NCBI RefSeq assembly: GCF_900142955.1
Contig: NZ_FRCP01000009.1
Span: forward strand, 124,001 to 188,000
Source of the DNA: Anaerosporobacter mobilis DSM 15930
GTDB taxonomy: Bacteria; Bacillota; Clostridia; Lachnospirales; Lachnospiraceae
DNA length: 64,000 nt
Direction of reading: 5' to 3'
In this document: positions 8,412 to 16,612 of the stretch, in pieces
How the letters are laid out: the number at the start of each line of letters is the position of its first letter
Position numbering within the stretch: the first letter of the stretch is position 1
The notes under the pieces: model-generated
The model's input: only the letters and a program-made list of their open reading frames with translations
Databases searched by the model: none
Told to the model about the DNA's origin: nothing
Translations under genes and position numbers: made by a program

Positions 8412-8457
8412 AAAAAGGTGTCTGCCAATCAGCAAAAAAGATGGCAGGCATTTTTTC
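8412..8457 (+). terminator. Intrinsic terminator of the asr operon
   Basis: AAAAAAGGTGTCTGCCA pairs with TGGCAGGCATTTTTT around a short loop; a T tract follows the stem. Confidence 0.85.
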
Positions 8458-8481
8458 TCATTAATCGATCGGTTTTAATAA

Positions 8482-8508
8482 TTGTCCATATTTTTAAGAT
8501 TTGTCCAT
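8482..8508 (+). promoter_or_regulatory. Direct repeat TTGTCCAT, possible AraC-type activator site
   Basis: TTGTCCAT occurs at 8482-8489 and again at 8501-8508, a 19-bp period, just upstream of the putative -10 TATGAT (8531-8536) of the siderophore importer. AraC-family activators bind direct repeats of about this period. Confidence 0.4.
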
Positions 8509-8543
8509 TCCAATAAAATAAAAATAAAGGTATGATATAGAAC

Positions 8544-8561
8544 AGTTAGTAATGACTAACT
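8544..8561 (+). promoter_or_regulatory. Palindromic operator of the iron-siderophore importer
   Basis: AGTTAGT-AATG-ACTAACT is a 7-4-7 palindrome just after the predicted transcription start, where a repressor would block elongation. The same arms with a different centre occur at 15070-15087 in front of the AraC regulator gene. The half-site loosely resembles DtxR/IdeR-type iron boxes. Confidence 0.6.
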
Positions 8562-8622
8562 AAGAATTCACCTTAAGAGAAGGGGATAAAATTTTCAAAT
8601 TGAAAGGAGCATAGTTGTTAAT

Positions 8623-9675
8623 ATGACAGATAAATCAAAAGTTTCTGCAGGGCGTTTTCGGCTGGTTATTATAAGCTTACTTATAATCTTGGTTGTATCG
8701 TTTTTGTTTACCTTATGTTTAGGTGCGATGAGGATATCTCCAAGTAGTACCTTCCAAATAATCATAGATAAATTATTTGGTATTTCACCAAGTGGAGCGC
8801 ATCTCCCAACAGATGCAGAGATGAACATCATTTGGAAAATCCGTTTTCCGAGAGTATTGCTTTCTTTATTCGTTGGTGCTGGTCTTGCACTTTGTGGCGG
8901 AGTTATGCAAGCTACAGTGCAAAATCCTATGGCGGAACCTTATATACTTGGGATATCCTCTGGTGCATCTCTTGGAGCAACCTTCGCTATATTTATTGGT
9001 TTTGGAGTTGGTACGGCCTTTGGAGCGTTTGTAGGATCAATAGCAGCAACGGTGGCAGTATTAACATTGGCTTCTTATGGAAATCGTATGACTTCTGTGA
9101 AGTTAGTACTATCAGGAATGGTTATTAATGCGTTGTTTAGTGCGATTTCCAACTTCATAATTTCTTTGGCTGGAGATTCGGAAGGAACTATGTCTATTAA
9201 ATTCTGGACGATGGGTTCACTAACTCGTGCAAAATGGGATAATATCTGGCTTCCAATCATTGCTGTGGTTTTATGTAGTATCTTTTTTATGACTCAATAT
9301 CGTGTTCTTAATACCATGTTAGCTGGTGATGAAGCAGCCATTACATTAGGAATTAATTTGAGTTTCTACAGAAGAGTTTATATGATTGTTGTTTCCTTAC
9401 TCACGGGTATATTGGTTGCAACGTGTGGGATTATTGGGTTCGTTGGATTAATTATACCTCATATTGTTCGTTCGCTGGTTGGTGCAGATCATAGAAGATT
9501 ACTACTAACTTCCCTACTGGCAGGCTCTATCTTCTTAATGTGGGCAGATGCCATTGCGAGAATTCTTATACCGAATGCAGAGTTACCAATTGGAATTATA
9601 ACTGCTTTGGTGGGAGCACCATTCTTTGTATTTATTCTAGTAAGAAGAGGTTATGGCTTTGGATCAAACAATTAG
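8623..9675 (+). CDS. FecCD-family iron-siderophore ABC transporter permease
   Basis: The 350-residue membrane protein has about ten predicted helices and the FecCD family signatures: RFPRVLLSLFVGAGLALCGG (about residues 80-99) and GFVGLIIPHIVR (about 270-281), the latter being the cytoplasmic coupling region. It forms a homodimeric pore in type II importers for siderophores, heme or cobalamin. The ATPase gene follows and a binding lipoprotein comes third, so this is a complete importer. The ATG at 8623 has GAAAGGAG 13 nt upstream, an unusually long spacer shared with four other genes in the window. Control probably runs through the operator at 8544-8561. Confidence 0.9.
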   Translation: MTDKSKVSAGRFRLVIISLLIILVVSFLFTLCLGAMRISPSSTFQIIIDKLFGISPSGAHLPTDAEMNIIWKIRFPRVLLSLFVGAGLALCGGVMQATVQNPMAEPYILGISSGASLGATFAIFIGFGVGTAFGAFVGSIAATVAVLTLASYGNRMTSVKLVLSGMVINALFSAISNFIISLAGDSEGTMSIKFWTMGSLTRAKWDNIWLPIIAVVLCSIFFMTQYRVLNTMLAGDEAAITLGINLSFYRRVYMIVVSLLTGILVATCGIIGFVGLIIPHIVRSLVGADHRRLLLTSLLAGSIFLMWADAIARILIPNAELPIGIITALVGAPFFVFILVRRGYGFGSNN

Positions 9676-9686
9676 AGGAAATCGAT

Positions 9687-9767
9687 GTGAAAAATCAAGA
9701 TTTTTCACACGCAACTTTGTGCCTGCGACCCAAAGTTTGCAGGCTATGGAAAGGCATGGTTATTAGT
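9687..9767 (+). promoter_or_regulatory. Structured leader and in-frame GTG extension before the ABC ATPase gene
   Basis: A GTG at 9687, with GAGGA in front, opens a frame that runs without a stop into the ATPase ATG at 9768 (27 codons). The RNA can form a perfect 10-bp hairpin (GTGAAAAATC and GATTTTTCAC), then AACTTTG...CAAAGTT and GCCTGC...GCAGGC, interleaved like an H-type pseudoknot. The end is GGAAAGG plus a 13-nt spacer. It resembles the leader before nifD (63202-63298). It could be a regulatory leader or a 27-residue N-terminal extension. Confidence 0.5.
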
Positions 9768-10544
9768 ATGGACTTAACAGTAAAAGATCTAAGTGTCAAT
9801 CTTGGTGAAAAGGAAATAGTAAAAAAGGTTTCTTTAAACACAAGTGGCAATTCTTTTGTTGCTCTACTTGGTCCAAATGGAAGTGGAAAATCCACATTAC
9901 TGCGCTCAATATATAGAGTTTTAAAACCAAGTGGAGGAATTATATTAATTGATGGGAAAGATTCCACGCAGATAACGAACAAGAAATTGGCAAAAGAAAT
10001 GGCGGTTGTTGCACAGTTTAATAACTTGAATTTTGATTTTACCGTACGAGAGATTGTAATGATGGGGAGAACCCCTCACCTGAATATGTTACAGGCTGAA
10101 AGCTCTAAAGACTATAAAATTGTAGATTCAGCACTGGAGAAGGTAGGCATGAGACAGTATGGAAATCGAAGTTATGCTTCACTTTCTGGTGGTGAAAAAC
10201 AGCGTATTATGTTGGCAAGAGCCATTGCACAAGAACCTAAGTTGTTGATTTTAGATGAACCTACCAATCATCTCGATGTCAGATATCAATTGCAAATCCT
10301 ATCGATTGTTAAGGAATTAGGGATTAATGTACTAGCAGCGTTGCATGATTTAACGCTTGCTTCTCAATTTTGTGATTACTTATATCTATTAAAAGATGGT
10401 GAGATTGATTCGCAAGGAAAACCAGATGACGTACTAACGAAAGAAACGATAAAAAGGATTTATGAGATTGACTGTGAAATTATGAAAGCACCAAATACCG
10501 ACGGAGTATTAATTAGTTATTACCCACCTAAGGTTTCAATGTAG
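9768..10544 (+). CDS. Iron-siderophore ABC transporter ATP-binding protein
   Basis: From ATG 9768 the protein has 258 residues, typical for FecE/FhuC-type ATPases. Walker A GPNGSGKST lies near residue 36, the signature LSGGEKQR near 140, Walker B LLILDEPTNHLD near 160, and the switch histidine in ALHDLTLA follows. It powers the FecCD permease encoded just upstream. The frame is open further upstream through GTG 9687 and into the permease gene; the MDLTVKDLS start is chosen because it begins the first conserved strand. Confidence 0.9.
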   Translation: MDLTVKDLSVNLGEKEIVKKVSLNTSGNSFVALLGPNGSGKSTLLRSIYRVLKPSGGIILIDGKDSTQITNKKLAKEMAVVAQFNNLNFDFTVREIVMMGRTPHLNMLQAESSKDYKIVDSALEKVGMRQYGNRSYASLSGGEKQRIMLARAIAQEPKLLILDEPTNHLDVRYQLQILSIVKELGINVLAALHDLTLASQFCDYLYLLKDGEIDSQGKPDDVLTKETIKRIYEIDCEIMKAPNTDGVLISYYPPKVSM

Positions 10545-10684
10545 ATAATTAAACAAACTATACGTTTGCGAAACTCTTTGTTATGGCGACAAACATATCA
10601 ATGTGTTTTAACCGTTACGATTCACTGAATAGTGTTATGAAGATAGTTCGCAATTGACTAAGTAAACAAATAAAGGAGATTATT

Positions 10685-11770
10685 ATGAGAAAAAATATTT
10701 ATAAGCTTACTGCCTCAGCTTTACTACTTGCAGTATTAACAACAGGATGCGCGAAAACATCGAATACAGACTCATCAAAAGGGGATACATCTAACACTAC
10801 AGTTACAGAGCAGACAACAGATGATACTGTGGACAATGGAGAGGTTAGTGATACAGAAGAAACAAAGGATTCTAGTGAAACAGTATATCCGTTATCAATT
10901 GATACGTATGGACCAGACGGAGAGAAGTATACTCAAACATTCACAGAGGCCCCATCAAAAGTAATAACGAATAATCCTTCTTCAACAGACCTGTTATTGG
11001 AACTTGGTCTTGGAGATAAAATTATTGGTATCCTTAAGCCTGATAATGCACCTGATGAAAAATGGGCATCTGCATATGAAAATCTTACTGTCCTAGGTGA
11101 TAAAATGACGATGTCTAAAGAAGTTATCATTGGTGCAGAACCAGACTTTATATTTGGCCGTACGATGCCATTTAACGATGAATCTATGGGAAAAATTGAA
11201 GACTTAAATGATATGAATATTAATGTATATACGGAACTAGCAAGTAACTTTGTAATTGATCAATCTCTAGATAATGTTATTTTAGACGTTCGTAATATAG
11301 GCAAGATATTTAATGTATCTGAAAAGGCAGATACCTATGCAGATTCTTTGCAGACACGTTTAGATACGATCAAAGGTAAAGTATCTGATATATCTCAATC
11401 AGAACCTGTTAAAGTATTATTTATGGTAACCTATGTAGATGGTACATTTAATACGTTTGGTGCGAATTCAGCCCTTCAAAGTGAAATGTTAAAAACTATT
11501 AATGCAGAAAATGTATTAGAAACTGGTACAAGTTCTTTAACAAGTGAGAACCTTGTGTCACTTAACCCAGATGTAATTGTTTATATTAAATCTGACCGTA
11601 ATGCTGAAACTGATAAAACAGCTGTTGAAAGCCTTTTAGCTGACGAAACGATTCAGTCTGTACCAGCCATTGCTAATGAGAAAATAATCGAGATTGGCTA
11701 TGATGAAATAATGGATTATGGCGCAAGAATTTTTGATACATTAGAAACATTATATGATTTTATTTACTAA
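10685..11770 (+). CDS. Iron-siderophore ABC transporter substrate-binding lipoprotein
   Basis: The 361-residue protein begins with a lipoprotein signal (lipobox LTTGC near residues 18-22), then a Thr/Ser/Asp-rich linker to about residue 65, then a periplasmic-binding fold of the FecB/BtuF type. Family features include APSKVITNNPSSTDLLLELG near 90-110 and LVSLNPDVIVYIKSD near 290-304. It captures ferric siderophore or a similar metal complex outside the membrane. AAGGAG precedes the ATG. The 140-bp gap after the ATPase gene holds no clear terminator, so all four genes probably form one operon. Confidence 0.9.
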   Translation: MRKNIYKLTASALLLAVLTTGCAKTSNTDSSKGDTSNTTVTEQTTDDTVDNGEVSDTEETKDSSETVYPLSIDTYGPDGEKYTQTFTEAPSKVITNNPSSTDLLLELGLGDKIIGILKPDNAPDEKWASAYENLTVLGDKMTMSKEVIIGAEPDFIFGRTMPFNDESMGKIEDLNDMNINVYTELASNFVIDQSLDNVILDVRNIGKIFNVSEKADTYADSLQTRLDTIKGKVSDISQSEPVKVLFMVTYVDGTFNTFGANSALQSEMLKTINAENVLETGTSSLTSENLVSLNPDVIVYIKSDRNAETDKTAVESLLADETIQSVPAIANEKIIEIGYDEIMDYGARIFDTLETLYDFIY

Positions 11771-11791
11771 GTGTAAGGAGGCTGTATTAAT

Positions 11792-12502
11792 ATGGAGTTT
11801 ACGACGATTGCAGGAAGAGAATGCTTCGTATTTCTGCCGAACAACTATGAGAATGAAGAAACATCATATCCTGTAGTATATCTACATGGAGATAAATCTA
11901 CGTATGCATTATTAAAAGAAGCTGATTTCCTTTCTGATCTATCCTATATTATTATAGGAATTATGTCAGAAAAACGCTTAGATGAATTAACACCTTGGCC
12001 AAGTACTTCTCTTCATCCAAAGTTTCCGGACTTTGGAGGGAGAGGGGATGAGTATATACAATTTATTGAAACGAAGTTAAAACCGACTGTAGATCAGATG
12101 TATCGAACGTTAACTACTCCTGAAAGTACAGGAATCGTTGGATATTCCCTTGGTGGTCTTATCTCCATCTATGCAGCCTTTCACACCGCAAGTTTTGGCT
12201 GCTTTGCAAGTATGTCTGGCTCATTCTGGTATCCAGAATTTGATTCATACACGACTAAGCAATTGGTTCGTAATCGTGAAGCTAGATTTTATCTGTCAAG
12301 TGGTGATAGCGAAGGAGTAGGGCATAAGGATAGGAAAAAGGATGCAGTTACGTATACAAAGAAAGTCTATGAATTCTTAGTTTCCGATGTAACTTCCTCT
12401 AGAGTAACAATTAACTGGGATGAAGGTGGACATCATGCCAATACGCATATGCGATACAAAGATGCATTGCTCTGGTTTAATTGTAATCTTAAAAACAATT
12501 AA
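11792..12502 (+). CDS. Putative siderophore esterase (alpha/beta hydrolase)
   Basis: The 236-residue protein is a single alpha/beta-hydrolase domain of the putative esterase family that includes enterochelin esterases (Fes, IroE, BesA). The nucleophile elbow is GYSLGG (about residues 116-121), an acidic residue is plausible in SGDSEGVGHKD near 171, and the catalytic histidine lies in GGHHANTH near 211. There is no signal peptide, so it acts inside the cell. It is the last gene of the importer operon, 21 bp after the binding protein with AAGGAGG in front, which supports release of iron by cleaving an imported ester-type siderophore. Substrate is inferred. Confidence 0.8.
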   Translation: MEFTTIAGRECFVFLPNNYENEETSYPVVYLHGDKSTYALLKEADFLSDLSYIIIGIMSEKRLDELTPWPSTSLHPKFPDFGGRGDEYIQFIETKLKPTVDQMYRTLTTPESTGIVGYSLGGLISIYAAFHTASFGCFASMSGSFWYPEFDSYTTKQLVRNREARFYLSSGDSEGVGHKDRKKDAVTYTKKVYEFLVSDVTSSRVTINWDEGGHHANTHMRYKDALLWFNCNLKNN

Positions 12503-12548
12503 GCAATTACTGATTTTATTGATAGTTAAACAACTAGGATAACATAAG

Positions 12549-12593
12549 GCCTATGAAAATGAATCGTTAAGACATTTTCATAGGCTTTCTTTG
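12549..12593 (+). terminator. Intrinsic terminator of the siderophore operon
   Basis: GCCTATGAAAATG pairs perfectly with CATTTTCATAGGC around an 11-nt loop and is followed by TTTCTTTG. Confidence 0.85.
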
Positions 12594-12618
12594 CTTTGTT
12601 TAAATTGTAGTAAAGAAC

Positions 12619-12672
12619 ATAAAAAACATAAAAAACATAAAAAACATAAAGAACATAAGGAATATAAAGAAC
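12619..12672. repeat. Short tandem repeat, 9-bp unit ATAAAAAAC
   Basis: Six adjacent copies of a 9-bp unit (three exact ATAAAAAAC, then variants with G substitutions) lie between the siderophore operon terminator and the PadR promoter. It is non-coding and too simple to be a CRISPR array. Confidence 0.8.
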
Positions 12673-12721
12673 AATATGAGGTAACAGAACATAATATTAA
12701 TAAATACAGAATAATAAAATA

Positions 12722-12751
12722 TTGACAATAATGTATGACATACAGTATGAT
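12722..12751 (+). promoter_or_regulatory. PadR promoter with embedded palindromic operator
   Basis: TTGACA (12722-12727), 18 bp, TATGAT (12746-12751), with the ATG 20 bp later. TGTATG-A-CATACA (12732-12744) fills the spacer, a position suited to autorepression by the PadR protein. Confidence 0.6.
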
Positions 12752-12770
12752 GGTTTTGAGGTGATAATAT

Positions 12771-13127
12771 ATGGATTCAAAGAACGAACTAGTCAGTTCA
12801 CTTACAATAGAATTAAAAAGAGGTACCTTGGTTCTTTTGGTATTAAGTCAGCTTAGTACATATGAATATGGGTACTCACTTGTGCAAAAGTTAGAAAAGA
12901 AGAACGCTCCAATCGAAGCAGGAACGCTTTATCCATTACTCCGAAGATTAGAAAAACAAAAGTTATTGATTAGTAAATGGGATACGAGTGAAAGTAGACC
13001 ACGTAAATTCTATACGTTAAGTGAGGAAGGAAAAGTAGTTTACGAACAACTTAAAACAGAGTGGAGAGCAATGTCAACCTTAATGGAGGAGTTATTGAAG
13101 GAGGAGGAGAATAATGAAACTGATTGA
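12771..13127 (+). CDS. PadR-family transcription regulator
   Basis: The 118-residue protein has the PadR winged helix fold: LKRGTLVLLVLSQLS near residues 15-30, YGYSLVQKLEK, then GTLYPLLRRLEKQKLL (about 50-65), the PadR hallmark, and a short C-terminal dimerisation helix. Such repressors usually sense toxic compounds or stress and control an adjacent membrane protein or transporter. Its last 14 nt overlap the next gene, a membrane protein with a HAAS-like domain, a pairing that recurs widely in Firmicutes. It probably represses its own promoter. Confidence 0.9.
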   Translation: MDSKNELVSSLTIELKRGTLVLLVLSQLSTYEYGYSLVQKLEKKNAPIEAGTLYPLLRRLEKQKLLISKWDTSESRPRKFYTLSEEGKVVYEQLKTEWRAMSTLMEELLKEEENNETD

Positions 13128-14112
13128 TCGATATGTATATGCTGTTACGGAACATTTTCAGAAGGAAAGCAAGGAGGATGTTGGTAAGGAACTTCGTGCC
13201 AATATAGAAGATATGCTTCCAGAAAATTATTCAGATAAAGACGTATATCAGGTATTGGAAAAACTCGGTAGTCCGCGTAAACTTGCTAACGAATACAATC
13301 CAAGGAGCAGGTATTTAATAGGACCTGGTTATTATGATAATTATTTATCTGTGCTCAAATTGGTAATCGGTATCTGTACTATCGTATTTGTTGGTATTGC
13401 TATTCTTGATTGGGCTTTTGAACCACCGGTTGATGGATATACGTATGGGAATCTTCTTAATCTATTTATAGAATTAATATCAGCAGTTTTTGGAGGAGCG
13501 ATACAGGGTGCTTTATGGGTGACTCTGGTATTTGCAATTTTAGAGAGGACCACGGGAGAAGTGGATCAGGTGCCATTTAGTAATAAAAAATGGACGCCTG
13601 ATGATTTGCCAGAATTCCCAATAGATAATAAAAAGAAGATATCACGAGTAGAGACTGTATTTTCAATGTTTTGTACGGTTCTCTTTACCGCACTTATATG
13701 CGTTAAGCCACAGCTAATTGCCATATATACGAAAGATGATACTGGAGGATTGAATGCAACACCATTTTTTGATGTCGAAAGGTTGCAATCCTATATGGTA
13801 ATCCTATTTGTGTTTTTAGTTATTCAGTTCGGGATATTTATCTGGAAGTATATAACTGGAAGTTGGAACTTGCCATTAGCTATAGTGAATACAATCTATA
13901 ATGTGGCGATCAGTATTCTTATAATTGTAATGTTAAGCGACCAAGCTTTATTAAATACAGAATTCTTATCTAAAATCATGCAGTATACGGATGGATCAGC
14001 TCAAACGATATCAACATGGATGAACACTGGTAAATGGGTATTTGTTGCTGTTTTTGTTGTAATTAGTATTTGGGATAGTATTTCGTCAATTATTAAAAGT
14101 TTGAGTCGATAA
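13114..14112 (+). CDS. Membrane protein with N-terminal HAAS-like domain
   Basis: The 332-residue protein starts with a soluble helical segment (about residues 1-65) containing LGSPRKLANEYNPRSRYLIG, typical of HAAS/DUF1700-type domains partnered with PadR regulators. It continues with about six membrane segments in two blocks (about 75-150 and 190-330). The start ATG at 13114 overlaps padR and has GGAGGAG in front. Its biochemical role is unknown; family members are thought to be membrane effectors or anti-regulators of the PadR protein. Confidence 0.75.
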   Translation: MKLIDRYVYAVTEHFQKESKEDVGKELRANIEDMLPENYSDKDVYQVLEKLGSPRKLANEYNPRSRYLIGPGYYDNYLSVLKLVIGICTIVFVGIAILDWAFEPPVDGYTYGNLLNLFIELISAVFGGAIQGALWVTLVFAILERTTGEVDQVPFSNKKWTPDDLPEFPIDNKKKISRVETVFSMFCTVLFTALICVKPQLIAIYTKDDTGGLNATPFFDVERLQSYMVILFVFLVIQFGIFIWKYITGSWNLPLAIVNTIYNVAISILIIVMLSDQALLNTEFLSKIMQYTDGSAQTISTWMNTGKWVFVAVFVVISIWDSISSIIKSLSR

Positions 14113-14167
14113 CCTGTGTTGCTTTTTTATACCGGATTTAATAGTATGCACAATAGTCAAGATTACA

Positions 14168-14207
14168 GGACCTAGATATTATAATGCAATCATCTGGGTC
14201 CTTTTTT
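14168..14207 (+). terminator. Intrinsic terminator after the PadR operon
   Basis: GGACCTAGAT pairs with ATCTGGGTCC (one G-T pair) around a 14-nt loop, followed by TTTTTT. Confidence 0.8.
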
Positions 14208-14232
14208 CGCGTCTGATATTAATTCAGAGTTA

Positions 14233-15024
14233 TCAGTTATAGTTTTTTACCTGACTTGGTGAGTAACCAACATGCTTTTTGAAAATTCGACTGAAATATA
14301 AAGGGTCAGAATAACCCACTAATGAAGAAACTTCTTGTACAGTATAATCTCCATCTTTTAGGAGTTCAATCGCTTGTTCTAATCGGTATTGTATAAGGTA
14401 ATTGATTGGCCTGATTCCCATGTGTTGATAGAATAAGTAACTAAGTTGATCTGGTTTTTTACCAGAATATTCAGCTAGTGTTTTCAGTGTAATATTCTTA
14501 TGGTAAGAGTTGTGTATGTACGCAACCACTTCTTTTATTAGTTGTTGGTTGGTTTTTACACTACTATTTAAATGTTCAGCAAAGATAGCTTCAAAAGCTT
14601 GATCAAGCAACTGTTCGGCTTCATAAGTTGCTTTCAGTGTCTTCATTTTCTTTAGCTCTAATACAGCTTCTAGAATATCTAGGATCTTCTCCGTATCATC
14701 TAGTTTGGTATCAAACAGGAATTTGTTATTACTATCATAATATAAGTTTATATGGTGAAACGGTTCATCTCCTAGAACCTCAAATTCTAACTGTTCTCCG
14801 GGACAGCCATGGATCATTTTCCCGCGATTGGCAACAAAGGAACGATCACCAAAGTGTATAACTCCTTTCCCACTGAGAGGGAAGATGAAAGCTCCTTTTG
14901 TAGTCAAATATTGCATATGATTATCGTTTGGTATTCTACAAAACTTGCTTACATTTGTTATATATATGGAGTTACACGCATATTCTCTGGCCAACTCTTT
15001 TAATAGGGTGAATGAATTATCCAC
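14233..15024 (-). CDS. AraC-family transcription regulator
   Basis: The 263-residue protein has an N-terminal cupin-like sensor domain (FPLSGKGVIHFGDRSF near residues 48-63) and a C-terminal double helix-turn-helix (about 160-260) ending with the AraC signature VGYSDPLYFSRIFKKHVGYSPSQ. GGAGGAATAC on the reverse strand precedes the start. A perfect 20-bp palindrome lies 45 bp upstream, and the same arms occur at the siderophore importer promoter. I infer that the protein is an iron-controlled activator of the importer, comparable in role to Btr of Bacillus subtilis, although it lacks Btr's binding-protein-like sensor domain. Confidence 0.85.
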   Translation of the reverse strand: MDNSFTLLKELAREYACNSIYITNVSKFCRIPNDNHMQYLTTKGAFIFPLSGKGVIHFGDRSFVANRGKMIHGCPGEQLEFEVLGDEPFHHINLYYDSNNKFLFDTKLDDTEKILDILEAVLELKKMKTLKATYEAEQLLDQAFEAIFAEHLNSSVKTNQQLIKEVVAYIHNSYHKNITLKTLAEYSGKKPDQLSYLFYQHMGIRPINYLIQYRLEQAIELLKDGDYTVQEVSSLVGYSDPLYFSRIFKKHVGYSPSQVKNYN

Positions 15025-15068
15025 AAGTATTCCTCCTCGTATTTATTACTATCTTATAAATAGATATG

Positions 15069-15088
15069 TAGTTAGTATATACTAACTA
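15069..15088 (-). promoter_or_regulatory. Palindromic operator shared with the siderophore importer
   Basis: TAGTTAGTATATACTAACTA is a perfect 20-bp palindrome. Its arms AGTTAGT and ACTAACT are identical to those at 8544-8561, with the same 4-bp spacing. Confidence 0.65.
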
Positions 15089-15313
15089 TGAAATAATATC
15101 ATAAATTGCCTGAAACATCAAATGATAAAATTAATAAGGAGCTTTTTTCGTGTGTGCCCGAATTTGATTAATTATTTTAATAAAATGTCGTCAATATATC
15201 ACAAGATATCAAATCGTGCATATCAATATTATATGTAGAAAAATGTTGAAAAATGTTGAAATGATATAATATGTAAGACTAGGATACCATATTATATGGA
15301 AATGGGGTTAATC

Positions 15314-16576
15314 ATGAAGATATGTGTTATTGGCTTAGGATATATAGGCATGCCAACAGCTGTAATGTTTGCTAGTCATGGTTGTAATGTGATTGGGGTT
15401 GATGTCTCTGAACATGTTGTACAAAGTCTTAATATAGGAAAGATAGTAATTGAAGAACCAGGGCTTGAAGAGTTAGCTAAGAGATGCGTAGAAGATGGAA
15501 CGCTAAAAGCGTCTTTATTACCGGAAGTTGCTGATGCATTTATAATTGCTGTACCTACGCCAAACAAAGACGATGAATACAAAAGTTGTGATTTGAAGTA
15601 TGTATTACAAGCAGTCAGGTCTATTCTTCCTTATGTGAGAAAAGGAAATACCATAATCATAGAATCAACAATTGCGCCGAGAACAACGAATGATGAAGTG
15701 AAGCCTGTTTTTGAAGAAGCAGGATTTACCATTGGAAAGGATCTCTATTTGGCACATTGCCCCGAAAGAGTGTTACCAGGGAAGATTTTGTATGAGTTAG
15801 AAAACAATAATAGAATTATTGGTGGAATAACGAATGAATGTTCCAAACATGCTGAGGAAGTATATAAAGTATTTGTAAAGGGAGAACTACTATTGACTGA
15901 GGCTAAAGTAGCAGAATTGTCAAAGTGTATGGAAAATACATTTCGTGATGTGAATATATCCCTAGCAAATGAACTAGCAAAGATTTGTTATGAGTTAGAT
16001 ATCAATTGTTTGGATGTGATTGCTTTGGCAAATAAGCACCCTAGGGTAAATATACATCAGCCGGGACCAGGAGTAGGCGGTCATTGCCTAGCAATTGATC
16101 CTTATTTTATCTGTGCTAAAGCACCACAAACAGCAAAACTGATTTCTCTTGCTAGATCGATTAATAAATCAATGCCCGATTTTGTAGTAGATAAAGTAAA
16201 GATGATTCTTAAAGATCAAGATGAGGCAAAGATTGCAGTTTTTGGTGTGACATATAAGGGGAATATTGATGATATAAGAGAGAGCCCTGCAATAGAAATT
16301 GTTACGATGTTAGAAGAATCGTATAAAGTAGCCGTCTATGACCCGCATGTTAAGAATCCGAATTATGTATCATTGCTTGAAGCTGTTACAGATGCAGACA
16401 TGATACTACTATTAGCTGATCATAACGAATTTAAGAATCTAGATTATAAGCAGATTGCCAAGGTTATGAAGCAGCCAATACTATTTGACACAAAAAACAT
16501 GATAAGCACACAAGAAGAGTATGGGTTGGAAATTATCAATTATGGCAATTTGTATCAACATAAAAATACTCAATAA
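15314..16576 (+). CDS. wecC: UDP-N-acetyl-D-mannosamine dehydrogenase (nucleotide-sugar dehydrogenase)
   Basis: The 420-residue enzyme oxidises the C6 hydroxyl of a UDP-sugar to a carboxylate in two NAD-dependent steps. The N-terminal Rossmann motif is GLGYIGMPTAVMFA, and the UDP-glucose/GDP-mannose dehydrogenase pattern continues with CPERVLPG near 152 and GPGVGGHCLAIDP near 254, whose Cys is the catalytic thiol. The start at 15314 (MKICVIG) is preferred to the ATG at 15296 because the conserved strand begins there and GGGG lies 7-8 nt upstream. The adjacent 2-epimerase gene points to UDP-ManNAcA as the product. It opens the glycan island. Confidence 0.9.
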   Translation: MKICVIGLGYIGMPTAVMFASHGCNVIGVDVSEHVVQSLNIGKIVIEEPGLEELAKRCVEDGTLKASLLPEVADAFIIAVPTPNKDDEYKSCDLKYVLQAVRSILPYVRKGNTIIIESTIAPRTTNDEVKPVFEEAGFTIGKDLYLAHCPERVLPGKILYELENNNRIIGGITNECSKHAEEVYKVFVKGELLLTEAKVAELSKCMENTFRDVNISLANELAKICYELDINCLDVIALANKHPRVNIHQPGPGVGGHCLAIDPYFICAKAPQTAKLISLARSINKSMPDFVVDKVKMILKDQDEAKIAVFGVTYKGNIDDIRESPAIEIVTMLEESYKVAVYDPHVKNPNYVSLLEAVTDADMILLLADHNEFKNLDYKQIAKVMKQPILFDTKNMISTQEEYGLEIINYGNLYQHKNTQ

Positions 16577-16612
16577 AGGCTCTAGGTTTTGGAAAGGAGT
16601 ATGGTTGTTAAT

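Noticed and set aside
9540..9767. Upstream extension of the ABC ATPase frame into the permease gene
   Set aside because: The frame is open, but it lies inside the conserved end of the permease gene. Only the part from GTG 9687 is considered as a leader or extension.
12619..12672. Possible CRISPR array
   Set aside because: The unit is 9 bp and contiguous, with no spacers and no cas genes nearby.
15288..15296. CATATTATA as a sigma-K promoter of wecC
   Set aside because: It lies only 17 bp before the ATG and has no AC at the right distance; the start would fall at or inside the ribosome site.
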